Shown: positions 51,207 to 61,575, counted from the stretch's first letter. The stretch: 64,000 nucleotides of DNA from Catenulispora acidiphila DSM 44928 (GCF_000024025.1 NC_013131.1:3906001-3970000), one strand, 5' to 3'. Notes: generated by a model from the letters alone, not told the origin. A program made the numbers and translations.

Positions 51207-52676
51207 ATGGATGCTCCCGTCATCATCGTCGGGGCCGGTCCCTCCGGACTGGTCCTGGCCGCCGAACTGCGCCTGGCCGGCGTCGAGGTCTTCGTCCTGG
51301 ACAAACTCGAGCAGCGCAGCGGCGAATCGCGCGGTCTGGGCTTCACCGCCCGGACCCTGGAGATGTTCGACCAGCGCGGCCTGGTGCCGCGCTTCGGCGA
51401 CGTCGAGATCAGCCCGATGGGCCACTTCGGCGGCGTGCCGATGGACTACTCGGTGTTGGAGGGCTCGCACTTCGGCGCGCGCGGGATCCCGCAGCACCGG
51501 GTCGAGGCCGTCCTGGAGGAATGGGCCACCGAGCTCGGCGCGGAGATCATGCGCGGCTGGGAGGTGGTCGCGGTCACCGCCGACGACGAGGGCGTCGAGG
51601 TGGAGGCCGTGCACGGCGAGGCGCACCAGCGGCTGCGCGCCGGCTACCTCGTGGCCTGCGACGGCGGTCGCAGCACCGTGCGGCGTCTGGCCGGCTTCGA
51701 CTTCCCCGGCACCGACGCGACCATCGAGATGTACCTGGCCGACGTCGCCGGCTGCGATCTGCCCGCCCGGCAGATCGGCGAGAAGAAGCCCGGCGGCATG
51801 GTGATGTCCGCGCCGCTGGGCGAGGGCGTGGACCGCATCATCGTCTGCGAGCGCGGCACGCCGCCCCGGCGCCGTACCGAACCGCCGACCTTCACCGAGG
51901 TCGCCGCGGCCTGGCAGCGGCTGACCGGCGAGGACATCAGCCACGGCGAGGGCCGCTGGGTCAGCGCGTTCGGCGACGCCACCCGCCAGGTCACCGAGTA
52001 CCGGCGCGGCAGGGTGCTGATCGTCGGCGACGCCGCGCACGTCCACCTGCCGGCCGGCGGCCAAGGGCTGAGCGTCAGCGTCCAGGACGCCTTCAACCTC
52101 GGCTGGAAGCTCGCCGCCGAGGTGCTCGGCTGGGCGCCGCCGGACCTGCTGGACAGCTACCACCGCGAGCGCCACCCGGTCGGCGCCAGACTCCTGATGA
52201 ACACCCAGGCCCAGGGCATGCTCTACCTGTCCGGCGAGGACATGGAGCCGCTGCGCACCGTCTTCGCCGAGCTGATGCGCCACGAGGAGGTCCTGCGCCA
52301 CCTGTCCGGCATGGTCAGCGGCCTGGCGATCCGCTACGACCTGGAGGGCGGCCACCCGCTGGTCGGCATGCGCCTGCCGAAGGCCGACCTGGTCGGCGAG
52401 CAGGGCAAGACCACCACGACCGCCCCGCTGCGCCAAGGCCGCGGCGCCTTCCTGGACCTGCGCGACGACCCCGACGGCCTGTGCGCCGTCGCGCGCCGCT
52501 GGCCCGAGCGCGTGGACGTGGTCGCCGCGCAGCCGCACGAGCTGGCGCAGGGCAGCCCGCTGGCCGGTGTCCCGGCGCTGCTGGTCCGTCCGGACGGCTA
52601 TGTCGCCTGGGTCGGCACCGACGCCGACGGGCTCGCGCGCGCCATGGAGCGGTGGTTCGGTCCGGCGACCGCCTGA
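51207..52676 (+). CDS. FAD-dependent aromatic hydroxylase (PgaE-like)
   Basis: A 489-residue class A flavin monooxygenase. Motifs: GxGxxG in VGAGPSGLVLAAELRLAG, the DG motif CDGGRSTVRRLAG, and GD in VGDAAHVHLPAGGQGLSVSV. The C-terminal thioredoxin-like domain ends LVRPDGYVAWVG. In angucycline pathways proteins of this type (PgaE, JadH) hydroxylate C-12 and C-12b of the tetracyclic intermediate. Here it is upstream of the PKS genes. An AGGAGG-like site (CTAGGAGGC) precedes the ATG. Confidence 0.93.
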   Translation: MDAPVIIVGAGPSGLVLAAELRLAGVEVFVLDKLEQRSGESRGLGFTARTLEMFDQRGLVPRFGDVEISPMGHFGGVPMDYSVLEGSHFGARGIPQHRVEAVLEEWATELGAEIMRGWEVVAVTADDEGVEVEAVHGEAHQRLRAGYLVACDGGRSTVRRLAGFDFPGTDATIEMYLADVAGCDLPARQIGEKKPGGMVMSAPLGEGVDRIIVCERGTPPRRRTEPPTFTEVAAAWQRLTGEDISHGEGRWVSAFGDATRQVTEYRRGRVLIVGDAAHVHLPAGGQGLSVSVQDAFNLGWKLAAEVLGWAPPDLLDSYHRERHPVGARLLMNTQAQGMLYLSGEDMEPLRTVFAELMRHEEVLRHLSGMVSGLAIRYDLEGGHPLVGMRLPKADLVGEQGKTTTTAPLRQGRGAFLDLRDDPDGLCAVARRWPERVDVVAAQPHELAQGSPLAGVPALLVRPDGYVAWVGTDADGLARAMERWFGPATA

Positions 52677-52691
52677 GCCGCACCGCCGAAA

Positions 52692-52754
52692 CAACCAGGC
52701 AACCAGAACAACCAGAGCAACCAGAGCAACCAGAGCAACCAGAGCAACCAGAAC
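52692..52754. repeat. Seven 9-bp tandem repeats
   Basis: About seven copies of CAACCAGAG in a 355-base gap between the hydroxylase and the cyclase. The period of 9 bases (three codons, Gln-Pro-Glu in one frame) resembles the low-complexity repeats elsewhere in this window. The rest of the gap (52677-53031) has no gene that I can support; AAAGGAC lies before the next start. Confidence 0.8.
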
Positions 52755-53031
52755 CGACAAGCTGCCGGCGCGCTCAGAACCGCCGCCGAAGCACGAACAC
52801 ATCAGCGCCGCCCAGGCCGCCGATGCCGCCGGCGCGCTCAGAACCGCCGTCGCAGCCGGCGCCGCCAGAGCCGCCAAGGCCGGGCGCGACCAGAACCGCC
52901 GGCGCCGCCGAGCCCGAACCACCGGCCCGGCGCTTCATCCCAGACCTCTGACTCCCCGCCGGGCCGCGGGCCGATGTTCCCGCACCGGCCCGCAGCCCGG
53001 CGACTCCTCCGAGTGAAAAGGACACGACCTG

Positions 53032-53361
53032 ATGCACAGCACCCTCATCGTCGCGCGGATGGATCCCGGTTCGGCCGGGGACGTCGCCAAGCTCTTCGGG
53101 GAGTTCGACTCCACCGACATGCCCGGGCGGATGGGCACGCGGCGGCGCGAGCTGTTCACCTACCGCGGGCTGTACTTCCACCTGCAGGACTTCGACCACG
53201 AGCACGGCGGCGAGGACATCGAGGCGGCGAAGACCGATCCGCAGTTCGTGCGGATCAGCGCGGATCTGAAGCCGTTCATCGAGGCCTACGACCCGGCGAC
53301 CTGGAAGTCGCCGGCCGATGCCATGGCCTCCCGCTTCTACCGCTGGTCGGCGACGTCATGA
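53032..53361 (+). CDS. TcmI-like polyketide cyclase
   Basis: A 109-residue protein of the TcmI family: [20 protein letters not shown] at the start, FYRWSA at the end and a ferredoxin-like fold pattern between. In angucycline clusters this cyclase (PgaF, JadI) is the first gene of the core and closes the later rings. The ATG of KS-alpha overlaps its stop (ATGA). Confidence 0.93.
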   Translation: MHSTLIVARMDPGSAGDVAKLFGEFDSTDMPGRMGTRRRELFTYRGLYFHLQDFDHEHGGEDIEAAKTDPQFVRISADLKPFIEAYDPATWKSPADAMASRFYRWSATS

Positions 53362-54617
53362 CCGGACGCCGAGTGGTGATCACCGGGATCGGCGTCGTCG
53401 CGCCGGGCGGTGTCGGGGTGAAGGACTTCTGGAGCCTGCTGTCCGAGGGCCGGACCGCCACGCGCGGCATCACCTTCTTCGACGCCTCGCCGTTCCGGTC
53501 GCGGGTGGCCGCCGAGGCCGATTTCGATCCCGAGTTCCACGGGCTGAGCCCGCAGCAGGTGCGGCGGATGGACCGGGCCGCGCAGTTCGCGGTCGTCACC
53601 GCCGCCGAGGCGGTCGCCGCCAGCGGGATCGATCCGGCGAACCTGGACCCGGCGCGGGTCGGGGTGACGGTCGGCAGCGCGGTCGGCGCGACCATGTCGC
53701 TGGACGCCGAGTACCGGGTGGTCAGCGACGGCGGCCGGCTGGCGCTGGTGGACCACGAGTACGCCGTGCCGCATCTGTACGACTACTTCGTGCCCGGCTC
53801 CTTCGCCGGCGAGGTGGCCTGGTCGGTCGGCGCGGAGGGCCCGGCGACCGTGGTCTCCACCGGCTGCACCTCCGGGCTGGACTCCGTGGGCTACGCCGCC
53901 GAGCTGGTGCGCGAGGGCAGCGTGGACGTGATGATCGCCGGCGCCACCGACGCCCCGATCTCGCCGATCACCGTGGCCTGCTTCGACGCCATCAAGGCCA
54001 CCACCGCGCGCAACGACGACCCCGAGCACGCCTCGCGGCCCTTCGACAACTCCCGCACCGGCTTCGTGCTCGGCGAGGGCTCGGCCATGTTCGTGCTCGA
54101 AGACTACGAGCGGGCCCGGGCGCGCGGCGCCGAGATCCTCGCCGAGATCGCCGGATTCGCCACCCGCAGCAACGCCTTCCACATGACCGGGCTGCGCCCC
54201 GACGGCCGGGAGATGGCCGACGCCATCCGCGCGGCGCTCGCCGAGGCCAGGATGAACGGCGAGGAGATCGACTACATCAACGCACACGGCTCCGGCACCA
54301 AGCAGAACGACCGCCACGAGACCGCGGCCTTCAAGACCAGCCTGGGCGATCACGCCTACCGGACCCCGGTGAGCTCGATCAAATCCATGGTCGGACACTC
54401 CCTCGGCGCGATCGGCTCGATCGAGATCGCCGCCTCGGTCCTGGCGATCGGCACCAACCTGGTCCCGCCGACGGCGAACCTGCACGAGCCGGACCCCGAA
54501 TGCGACCTGGACTACGTGCCGCTGACCGCCCGCGAGCACCAGACCGACGCGGTGCTCACCGTCGGCAGCGGCTTCGGCGGGTTCCAGAGCGCGATGGTGC
54601 TCCGGAGGGTCTCATGA
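53358..54617 (+). CDS. Type II PKS ketosynthase alpha (KS-alpha)
   Basis: A 419-residue ketosynthase that, with KS-beta and ACP, builds the poly-beta-keto chain. The catalytic set is complete: Cys170 in [16 protein letters not shown], His310 in [12 protein letters not shown], Lys342 and His347 in [14 protein letters not shown]. Length is standard. Start and stop both overlap neighbours by four bases, so cyclase, KS-alpha and KS-beta are translationally coupled. Confidence 0.97.
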   Translation: MTGRRVVITGIGVVAPGGVGVKDFWSLLSEGRTATRGITFFDASPFRSRVAAEADFDPEFHGLSPQQVRRMDRAAQFAVVTAAEAVAASGIDPANLDPARVGVTVGSAVGATMSLDAEYRVVSDGGRLALVDHEYAVPHLYDYFVPGSFAGEVAWSVGAEGPATVVSTGCTSGLDSVGYAAELVREGSVDVMIAGATDAPISPITVACFDAIKATTARNDDPEHASRPFDNSRTGFVLGEGSAMFVLEDYERARARGAEILAEIAGFATRSNAFHMTGLRPDGREMADAIRAALAEARMNGEEIDYINAHGSGTKQNDRHETAAFKTSLGDHAYRTPVSSIKSMVGHSLGAIGSIEIAASVLAIGTNLVPPTANLHEPDPECDLDYVPLTAREHQTDAVLTVGSGFGGFQSAMVLRRVS

Positions 54618-55825
54618 CCGCCGTCGTCACCGGCCTGGGCGTGGCCGCGCCCAACGGCCTGGGCACCGAGGACTACTGGAAGAACACCCTGGCCGGGGTC
54701 AGCGGCATCGGCCCGGTCAAGCGGTTCGACGCCGCCGGCTACCCGGTGCGGCTGGCCGGCGAGGTCCCGGGCTTCCAAGCCGCCGACCACCTGCCGAACC
54801 GGCTGCTGCCGCAGACCGACCACATGACCCGGCTCGCCCTGGTCGCCGCGGACTGGGCGCTCGCCGACGCCGACGTCGACCCCGCCGCCTGGCCCGAGTA
54901 CGACATGGGAGTGGTCACCGCCAGCTCCTCCGGCGGGTTCGAGTTCGGACAAGGCGAGCTGCAGAACCTGTGGAGCCGCGGCGGCCAGTACGTCAGCGCC
55001 TACCAGTCCTTCGCCTGGTTCTACGCGGTGAACACCGGCCAGATCTCCATCCGCAACGGCATGCGCGGTCCGGCCGGCGTCCTGGTGAGCGACCAGGCCG
55101 GCGGTCTGGACGCGGTCGCGCAGGCCCGGCGCCAGGTGCGCAAGGGCGGCCGGCTGGTGCTCTCCGGCGGCGTCGACGGCTCGGTGTGTCCGTGGGGCTG
55201 GGTCGCCCAGATCGCCGCGCGGCGCATGAGCGAGTGCGACGACCCGGCGCGCGCCTACCGGCCCTTCGCCGCCGACGCCACCGGGCACGTCACCGGCGAG
55301 GGCGGCGCGCTGCTGGTCGTCGAGGACGCCGCGTCCGCCCGGGCCCGCGGGGTCCGCGTCTACGGCGAGATCGCCGGCTACTGCGCGACCTTCGACCCGA
55401 AGCCGGACACCGGCCGCGGCCCGGCTCTGGAGCGGGCGATCCGCACCGCGATCCAGGACGCGCACCTGACCCCGGACCGGATCGGCGTGGTCTTCGCCGA
55501 CGCCGCCGGCGTGCCGGAGCTCGACCGGATCGAGGCGCGGGCGCTGGTCTCGGTCTTCGGCGCCGACGGTGTGCCGGTCACCGCCCCCAAGACGATGACC
55601 GGCCGCATGCTCTCGGGAGCGGCGTCGCTGGACCTGGCCGCCGCGCTGCTGGCGCTGCGCGACGGCGTCATCCCGCCGACCGTCAACGTCCTGCCCGACC
55701 CCGCCTACCAGCTCGACCTGGTCGTGGACGCCCCCCGGGAATCCCGGTTCGACGCGGCGCTGGTCCTGGCCCGCGGCTACGGCGGCTTCAACTCCGCGAT
55801 GGTCCTCACCCGCGGATCCGACTGA
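54614..55825 (+). CDS. Type II PKS chain-length factor (KS-beta)
   Basis: A 403-residue chain-length factor. The active-site Cys is Gln161 ([13 protein letters not shown]), the hallmark of KS-beta, which decarboxylates malonyl-ACP to start the chain and sets its length. The remaining fold follows KS-alpha, without the catalytic histidines. The gene overlaps KS-alpha by four bases. A decaketide is expected from the angucycline-type context, but chain length cannot be read from the sequence alone. Confidence 0.97.
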   Translation: MTAVVTGLGVAAPNGLGTEDYWKNTLAGVSGIGPVKRFDAAGYPVRLAGEVPGFQAADHLPNRLLPQTDHMTRLALVAADWALADADVDPAAWPEYDMGVVTASSSGGFEFGQGELQNLWSRGGQYVSAYQSFAWFYAVNTGQISIRNGMRGPAGVLVSDQAGGLDAVAQARRQVRKGGRLVLSGGVDGSVCPWGWVAQIAARRMSECDDPARAYRPFAADATGHVTGEGGALLVVEDAASARARGVRVYGEIAGYCATFDPKPDTGRGPALERAIRTAIQDAHLTPDRIGVVFADAAGVPELDRIEARALVSVFGADGVPVTAPKTMTGRMLSGAASLDLAAALLALRDGVIPPTVNVLPDPAYQLDLVVDAPRESRFDAALVLARGYGGFNSAMVLTRGSD

Positions 55826-55839
55826 CGAAAGGCACTGCC

Positions 55840-56118
55840 ATGAGTGACACGACCCTGAGCGAGTTCACCCTCGAGGACCTCAAGCGCGTTCTGCTCGCCG
55901 CCGCCGGCGCCCCCGACGGCGCCGGTCTGGACGGCGACATCCTCGACCTGAGCTTCGAAGACCTCGGCTATGACTCCATCGCGCTGCTGGAGACGGTCGG
56001 GCACGTCGAGCGCGAGCGCGGCCTGAGCCTGGAGGACTCGGTGGTCGCCGAGGCCAACACGCCGCGGCTGTTCCTGGAGTTCGTCAACGGCACCGTCCCG
56101 GTGGCGCGCGCCAGCTGA
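55840..56118 (+). CDS. Polyketide acyl carrier protein
   Basis: A 92-residue ACP with phosphopantetheine site Ser46 in DLGYDSIALLE and the acidic helix II that follows. It carries the growing chain. It lies 14 bases after KS-beta, with GAAAGG before ATG 55840, and is followed by the ketoreductase gene. Confidence 0.95.
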   Translation: MSDTTLSEFTLEDLKRVLLAAAGAPDGAGLDGDILDLSFEDLGYDSIALLETVGHVERERGLSLEDSVVAEANTPRLFLEFVNGTVPVARAS

Positions 56119-56211
56119 TCCCGCACGGGGCGGGTGCCGCCGCGTCATCGCGGACGCGAGGGCACGGCGGCACCGGCCTTCCCCGAACCCATCCACCGGC
56201 AAGGAGCACAC

Positions 56212-56997
56212 ATGTCCTCATCCGACCAGCGGGTCGCCGTCGTCAGCGGCGCCACCAGCGGCATCGGGCTCGCGGTGACGCGCCTGTTGGCCCAGCAGGG
56301 CCACCGGGTGTTCATCTGCGCCCGCAGCGCGGAGTCCGTCGAGGTGACCGTCAAGGAGCTGCGCGAAGAAGGGCTGGAGGTGTCCGGCACGGCCTGCGAC
56401 GTCAAGAGCTCCGCGGACGTCGAGGCCTTCGTGCGCGCGGCGGTCGCCGCCTACGGGCCGATCGACGTGCTGGTGAACAACGCCGGCCGCAGCGGCGGCG
56501 GCGTCACCGCCGACATCACCGACGAGCTCTGGTACGACGTCGTCGAGACCAACCTGAACAGCGTGTTCCGCATGACCCGCGAGGTGCTCACCGCCGGCGG
56601 GATGCGCCAGAAGGAGCGCGGCCGGATCATCAACATCGCCTCGACCGCGGGCAAGCAGGGCGTCGTGCTCGGCGCTCCGTACTCGGCCTCCAAGCACGGC
56701 GTCGTCGGCTTCACCAAGGCCCTGGGCAACGAGCTCGCGCCGACCGGGATCACGGTCAACGCGGTGTGCCCCGGCTATGTGGAGACCCCGATGGCGCAGC
56801 GGGTGCGCGCCGGCTACGCCGCGGCCCTGAAGACCTCCGAGGAAGCGGTCCACGAGAAGTTCACGGCGAAGATCCCGCTGGGCCGCTACTCCACCCCCGA
56901 GGAGGTCGCCGGTCTGGTCGGCTACCTGGCGACCGACACCGCGGCCTCGATCACCGCGCAGGCGCTCAACGTCTGCGGCGGCCTCGGCAACTTCTAG
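56212..56997 (+). CDS. Polyketide ketoreductase (ActIII-like)
   Basis: A 261-residue short-chain dehydrogenase. It has SGATSGIG for NADPH binding, LVNNAGRSGGG, and the catalytic tetrad Asn114, Ser144, Tyr157 (APYSASKHG) and Lys161, at the same numbers as ActIII. Such enzymes reduce the C-9 keto group of the chain, directing first-ring closure. AAGGAG lies 6 bases before ATG 56212. Confidence 0.95.
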   Translation: MSSSDQRVAVVSGATSGIGLAVTRLLAQQGHRVFICARSAESVEVTVKELREEGLEVSGTACDVKSSADVEAFVRAAVAAYGPIDVLVNNAGRSGGGVTADITDELWYDVVETNLNSVFRMTREVLTAGGMRQKERGRIINIASTAGKQGVVLGAPYSASKHGVVGFTKALGNELAPTGITVNAVCPGYVETPMAQRVRAGYAAALKTSEEAVHEKFTAKIPLGRYSTPEEVAGLVGYLATDTAASITAQALNVCGGLGNF

Positions 56998-57036
56998 CAG
57001 TCCCCTCATCGCGCTTTGTTTGAAAGGAGAACACGC

Positions 57037-57987
57037 ATGACTCAGATCGGCCTGAAGAAAGTCGAGCACGAGATCATGATCAGCGCCTCGGCGGACGCGG
57101 TCTACCAGCTGATCGCCGATGTGGAGAACTGGCCGCGGATCTTCCCGCCGACCGTCCACGCCGAGCGCGTCGAGCTGTCCGGGAACAGCGAGCGCATCCG
57201 GATCTGGGCCACCGCCAACGGCGCGGCCAAGAACTGGACCTCGCGGCGCGTCCTGGACCCGGCGCTGCGCCGGATCGAGTTCCGCCAGGAGGTCACCACC
57301 GCACCGGTCGCGGCGATGGGCGGCACCTGGATCGTGGAGACGATCGACGCCGAGCAGTGCAAGGTGCGCCTGCTGCACGACTACCGGGCGGTCGATGACG
57401 ACCCGGAAAGCCTGAAGTGGATCGACGAGGCGGTCGACCGCAACAGCCGGTCCGAGCTCGCGGCGCTGAAGGCCAACGTGGAGCGCATCGTGGGCCCGAA
57501 CGAGGACCTGCTGATGTCCTTCGAGGACACCGTCCGCATCCAGGGCGAGCTGAAGGACGTGTACGAGTTCCTCAACGAGGCCGGGCTGTGGAAGGAGCGG
57601 CTGGCGCACGTCGCGCGCGTGGAGCTGACCGAGGACGAGCCGGGCCTGCAGGTCCTGGAGATGGACACGCGGACCAAGGACGGCTCGACGCACACCACGA
57701 AGTCGGTGCGCGTGTGCTTCCCGAACAACAAGATCGTCTACAAGCAGACCACGCTGCCGGCGCTGATGACCGTGCACACCGGCTACTGGCTGCTGGAGGA
57801 GGCCGGCGACTCGGTCTACGCCACCTCCCAGCACACGGTGGTCATCAACACCGAGAACATCAAGGCGGTCCTCGGGCCGGACGCCGGCCTGGCCCAGGCG
57901 CGCGACTTCGTGAAGAAGGCGCTCAGCGGCAACAGCGGCGACACCCTCGGCTACGCCAAGGACCACGCCGAGGCCCGGCGGTCCTGA
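57037..57987 (+). CDS. Didomain aromatase/cyclase (SRPBCC)
   Basis: A 316-residue protein of two START-like halves (about 1-150 and 155-310), each starting with a polar strand pattern (HEIMISASADAVYQLIADVE and then FEDTVRIQGELKDVYEFLNE). Didomain aromatase/cyclases accompany C-9-reduced chains and shape the first ring. ATG 57037 has AAAGGAG upstream. The following oxygenase starts one base after its stop. Confidence 0.93.
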   Translation: MTQIGLKKVEHEIMISASADAVYQLIADVENWPRIFPPTVHAERVELSGNSERIRIWATANGAAKNWTSRRVLDPALRRIEFRQEVTTAPVAAMGGTWIVETIDAEQCKVRLLHDYRAVDDDPESLKWIDEAVDRNSRSELAALKANVERIVGPNEDLLMSFEDTVRIQGELKDVYEFLNEAGLWKERLAHVARVELTEDEPGLQVLEMDTRTKDGSTHTTKSVRVCFPNNKIVYKQTTLPALMTVHTGYWLLEEAGDSVYATSQHTVVINTENIKAVLGPDAGLAQARDFVKKALSGNSGDTLGYAKDHAEARRS

Positions 57988-57988
57988 G

Positions 57989-59881
57989 ATGGCGCCGCGG
58001 ACGGGGCGCGACCGGCGGATCGTCGTGGTCGGCGCCGGACCGGTCGGCCTGTTGCTGGCCGGCGAGCTGCGGCTGGGCGGCGCGCGGGTGACGGTTCTGG
58101 AACGCCGCGCCGAACCCTCGACCGAGTCCCGCGCCTCCACCCTGCACGCCCGCACCATGGAGCTGCTCGACCAGCGCGGCCTGCTCGCCGCGGTCGGCAG
58201 CCCGCCGAACGACCCGATGGGACACTTCGGCGGGCTGCCGCTCGACCTGGGCGAGCAGCGCAGCCGGTATCCGGGGCAGTGGAAGGTCCCGCAGACCGAG
58301 CTGGTCGCGATCCTCACCCGGTGGGCCGTCGGGCTGGGCGCCGAGGTGCGCATGGGGTGCGAAGTCAGTGCCCTGACGGAGTCGGACGACGGCGTGGTCG
58401 TCCGGTATCAGGGCCCGGAGGTACCGGGAGATCCGGACGGTTCCGGCGAGCTCGCGGCGGCGTTCGTCGTGGGCTGCGACGGCGAGGACAGCACGGTCCG
58501 GGAGCTGGCCGGCATCGCCTTCCCCGGCCGGGACGCCCGGCGCGAGCTGGTACGTGCCGACGTCGCCGGGATCGACGTGCCGGCCCGGCGCTTCCAGCGC
58601 CTGCCGGCCGGACTGGCCATCGCGGCCACCCGCGCCGGGGTGACCCGGGTGATGGTGCACGAGTTCGGCGCCGAGGCCGCGCCGCGCACCGGCGACCCGG
58701 CCTTCGAGGAGATCGCCAAGACCTGGCACCGCGTCACCGGCGAGGACATCAGCCACGGCGTGCCGACCTGGCGCAACGCCTTCGGCGACGCCCGCCGCCA
58801 AGCCGAGCACTACCGCCGCGGCCGCGTCCTGCTCGCCGGGGACGCCGCGCACAAGCAGATGCCGATCGGCGGCCAGGCCCTGAACCTGGGCCTGCAAGAC
58901 GCCGCCAACCTCGGCTGGAAGCTCGCCGCCGAAGCCCGCGGCACCGCCCCGCCCGGCCTGCTCGACACCTACCACACCGAACGCCACCAGGTCGGCCGCG
59001 CCGTCCTGGACAACATCGAGGCCCAGGCGACCCTGCTGCTCGGCGGCCCCGAGGTCGAGCCGGTCCGCACCGTGCTCGGCGAACTACTCGGCCACGCGGT
59101 CGCGCGCACGCGTCTCGGCGCCGCCGTGGCCGGACTCGACATCCGCTACGGCGCGGGGCGGAGCCGGGACGGCGGCGGTGCTTCGGGCGGCTCCGTTTCC
59201 GGTGGCGGCGGCGCTGTTTTTGCTGCTGGCGGAGGCGATTCTGGCGGCGGCAGCGGCGGCGTTTCCGGCGGCATCAACGATGTCACCGGCGGCGAAGGCG
59301 TTTCCGGTGTCGGCGGCGCTGTTTCTGCTGCTGGCGGAGGCGATTCTGGCGGCAGCGGCAGCGGCAGCGGCAGCAGCGGCATTTCCGGTGTCGGCGACGG
59401 CACTTCCGGTGGCAGCAATGCTCTCTCGCGCGCCGGCGGAGGCGATTTCGCAAGCGGCGGCGGCGTTTCCGGCGCGCGCGCGAGTGATTCCGGTAGCGCC
59501 GATCACCAGCTCGTCGGACTCCGGATGCCGCACCTGGCGCTGTCCGGCGCCATCGGTCCGGACCAGGGCGTCGGGCCGGAGAGCACCACCGCCGCGCTGC
59601 GTGCTGCCCGGGGCGTGCTGCTCGATCTGTCCGGGCAGGCTCGGCGTCGCATGGTCCTGAGTCGGTTCGCGAGCGGCTGGTCCGATCGCGTCGATCTGAT
59701 CGCGGCGCGCGTCGTCGTCCCCGGCGACGGCGCCGGCGCCGACGACAGTGTGCCGGACACGGTGTTGATCCGCCCTGACGGCTATGTCGCCTGGGCGGCC
59801 GGCCTGGACGGCGATCCCCGCGCGGCCCTGGCGCACTGGTTCGGCCCGTATTCACCCAACCCCGCTACTCGATGGGAGTGA
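57989..59881 (+). CDS. FAD-dependent aromatic hydroxylase with Gly/Ser-rich insert
   Basis: A 630-residue class A flavin monooxygenase, second PgaE-type enzyme of the cluster: VGAGPVGLLLAGELRLGG, the DG motif CDGEDSTVRELAG and the GD motif AGDAAHKQMPIGGQALNLGL. It is about 140 residues longer than the first hydroxylase (51207). The extra lies at residues 390-505 as a Gly/Ser/Ala-rich tract between the catalytic and thioredoxin-like domains, encoded by imperfect 105-bp repeats (GTTTCCGG at 59195 and again at 59300). The C-terminal LIRPDGYVAWAAG domain remains intact. It probably acts on the tetracyclic intermediate. Confidence 0.92.
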   Translation: MAPRTGRDRRIVVVGAGPVGLLLAGELRLGGARVTVLERRAEPSTESRASTLHARTMELLDQRGLLAAVGSPPNDPMGHFGGLPLDLGEQRSRYPGQWKVPQTELVAILTRWAVGLGAEVRMGCEVSALTESDDGVVVRYQGPEVPGDPDGSGELAAAFVVGCDGEDSTVRELAGIAFPGRDARRELVRADVAGIDVPARRFQRLPAGLAIAATRAGVTRVMVHEFGAEAAPRTGDPAFEEIAKTWHRVTGEDISHGVPTWRNAFGDARRQAEHYRRGRVLLAGDAAHKQMPIGGQALNLGLQDAANLGWKLAAEARGTAPPGLLDTYHTERHQVGRAVLDNIEAQATLLLGGPEVEPVRTVLGELLGHAVARTRLGAAVAGLDIRYGAGRSRDGGGASGGSVSGGGGAVFAAGGGDSGGGSGGVSGGINDVTGGEGVSGVGGAVSAAGGGDSGGSGSGSGSSGISGVGDGTSGGSNALSRAGGGDFASGGGVSGARASDSGSADHQLVGLRMPHLALSGAIGPDQGVGPESTTAALRAARGVLLDLSGQARRRMVLSRFASGWSDRVDLIAARVVVPGDGAGADDSVPDTVLIRPDGYVAWAAGLDGDPRAALAHWFGPYSPNPATRWE

Positions 59882-59883
59882 AC

Positions 59884-61575
59884 ATGTCCACCATTGTCAC
59901 AGCGACCGGCAAGGCGCCTGGTGAAGGCAAGGTCCAGCACTGCGACGTCTTCATCCTGGGCTCCGGCCTGGCCGGCTCCACCGCCGCGGCGATTCTGCAG
60001 CACAACGGCTGCAACGTCGTGCTCGTCGACGCTTCGGCGCACCCGCGCTTCGCGGTCGGTGAGTCGATGATCCCGCAGCTGGTGGAGTGGCTGCACATTC
60101 TGGCCGAGCGGTTCGACGTGCCGGAGATCAAGAATCTGGCCAGTATCGGCGCCAGCACGAAGAACATCGGGCCGTCCTTCGGCAGCAAGGGCCACTTCGG
60201 CTTCATGCGGCACGAGCCGGGCAAGGAGCCGAACCCCAAGGAGGCCACGCAGCTGGCCATCCCGAAGGTGCTGACTCAGGCCAGCCACCTGTTCCGGCAG
60301 GACAGCGACTCCTACATGTTCAACGTCGCGGCCAAGTACGGCGTCACCACGCGGCAGTACTGGCGCGCGGCGGATCTGGACTTCGACGACGACGGCGTGA
60401 CCGTCACCGGCCAGAACGGCGAGGTCTTCCGCGCCAAGTACCTCATCGACGCCTCCGGCTTCCGCTCGCCGCTGGCCGAGAAGTACGGCCTGCGCGAGCA
60501 GCCGGCCCGGTTCAAGCACCACTCGCGCTCGATGTTCAGCCACTACATCGGCATCAAGCCGTTCGACGACGTGGTCGACCACCCGGCGAGCGTGCGTCCG
60601 CCGATGCGCTGGCACAACGGCACGATGCACCACCTCATAGACCGGGGCTGGTTCTGGATCATCCCCTTCGACAGCTACAAGGACTCGACGAACCCGCTGT
60701 GCTCGGTCGGTCTCACCATCGACGAGCGCACGTACCCGAAGAACAAGGACATGACCGCCGAGGAGGAGTTCAACTTCTTCCTCGACCAGTATCCGGCGGT
60801 GAAGCGGCAGTTCGAGGGCGCCCACAAGGTGCGCGAGTGGGTCTCGACCGACCGGCTGCAGTACTCCTCGTCGCGCTCGATCGGCGACCGCTGGTGTCTG
60901 ATGTCGCACGCGGCGGGCTTCATCGATCCGCTGTTCTCCCGCGGCCTGTCCAACACCTTCGAGGTCATCAACTCCCTGGCGTACCGGATCCTGCAGGGCA
61001 TGAAGGACGGCGACTTCTCCGCCGAGCGCTTCGAGTACGTCGAGAAGCTGGAGCGCGGGCTGCTGCAGTACAACGACGACCTGGTGAACAGCTCATTCAT
61101 CTCCTTCAGCGACTTCGACCTGTGGAACTCGGTGTTCCGCGTCTGGGGCGCGTTCATCACCCCCGGCGTCATGCGCCTGACCCGCGCCCGGATGCTGTTC
61201 CTGAAGACCGGCGAGGACAAGTACTTCCAGGAGCTGGAGGACGCCGAGCACACCGGTCTGTGGTGGCCGGAGAGCACCACGGTGAAGAACATGCTCGAGC
61301 GCACCGCGGAGATCTGCGAGAAGCACGAGGTCGGCGAGCTGACCTCGAAGGAGGCCGCGAACCAGATCATGACGATGGTCCAGGACTGCGACCTGATCAA
61401 CCCCACCTTCGGCTGGAAGGACCCCGAGCACACCTTCGTGCACCCGACCACCTTCACCATGGCGAAGTTCATGTACTGGGCCTCGGTGAAGAGCCCGGGC
61501 GAAATGCACGACCTGGGCCGCGAGTTCCTGAAGGGAATCCTCAAGGCCGGACGCAAGGTTCGCAAACTGCTCTAA
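59884..61575 (+). CDS. Flavin-dependent halogenase-family enzyme
   Basis: A 563-residue protein with the FAD loop LGSGLAGSTAAAILQ, GESMIPQLVEWL, the halogenase WxWxIP-like motif GWFWIIPF and FIDPLFSRGLSNTF, a match to the FxxPxxSxG signature of phenol-type halogenases. A possible active-site lysine lies in GASTKNIGPSFG, but this alignment is from memory. Halogenation of the aromatic polyketide is the natural inference; other flavin oxygenase roles cannot be excluded. I start at ATG 59884 (MSTIVTATGK) with GGGAG upstream; ATG 59872 overlaps the upstream gene. Confidence 0.82.
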   Translation: MSTIVTATGKAPGEGKVQHCDVFILGSGLAGSTAAAILQHNGCNVVLVDASAHPRFAVGESMIPQLVEWLHILAERFDVPEIKNLASIGASTKNIGPSFGSKGHFGFMRHEPGKEPNPKEATQLAIPKVLTQASHLFRQDSDSYMFNVAAKYGVTTRQYWRAADLDFDDDGVTVTGQNGEVFRAKYLIDASGFRSPLAEKYGLREQPARFKHHSRSMFSHYIGIKPFDDVVDHPASVRPPMRWHNGTMHHLIDRGWFWIIPFDSYKDSTNPLCSVGLTIDERTYPKNKDMTAEEEFNFFLDQYPAVKRQFEGAHKVREWVSTDRLQYSSSRSIGDRWCLMSHAAGFIDPLFSRGLSNTFEVINSLAYRILQGMKDGDFSAERFEYVEKLERGLLQYNDDLVNSSFISFSDFDLWNSVFRVWGAFITPGVMRLTRARMLFLKTGEDKYFQELEDAEHTGLWWPESTTVKNMLERTAEICEKHEVGELTSKEAANQIMTMVQDCDLINPTFGWKDPEHTFVHPTTFTMAKFMYWASVKSPGEMHDLGREFLKGILKAGRKVRKLL

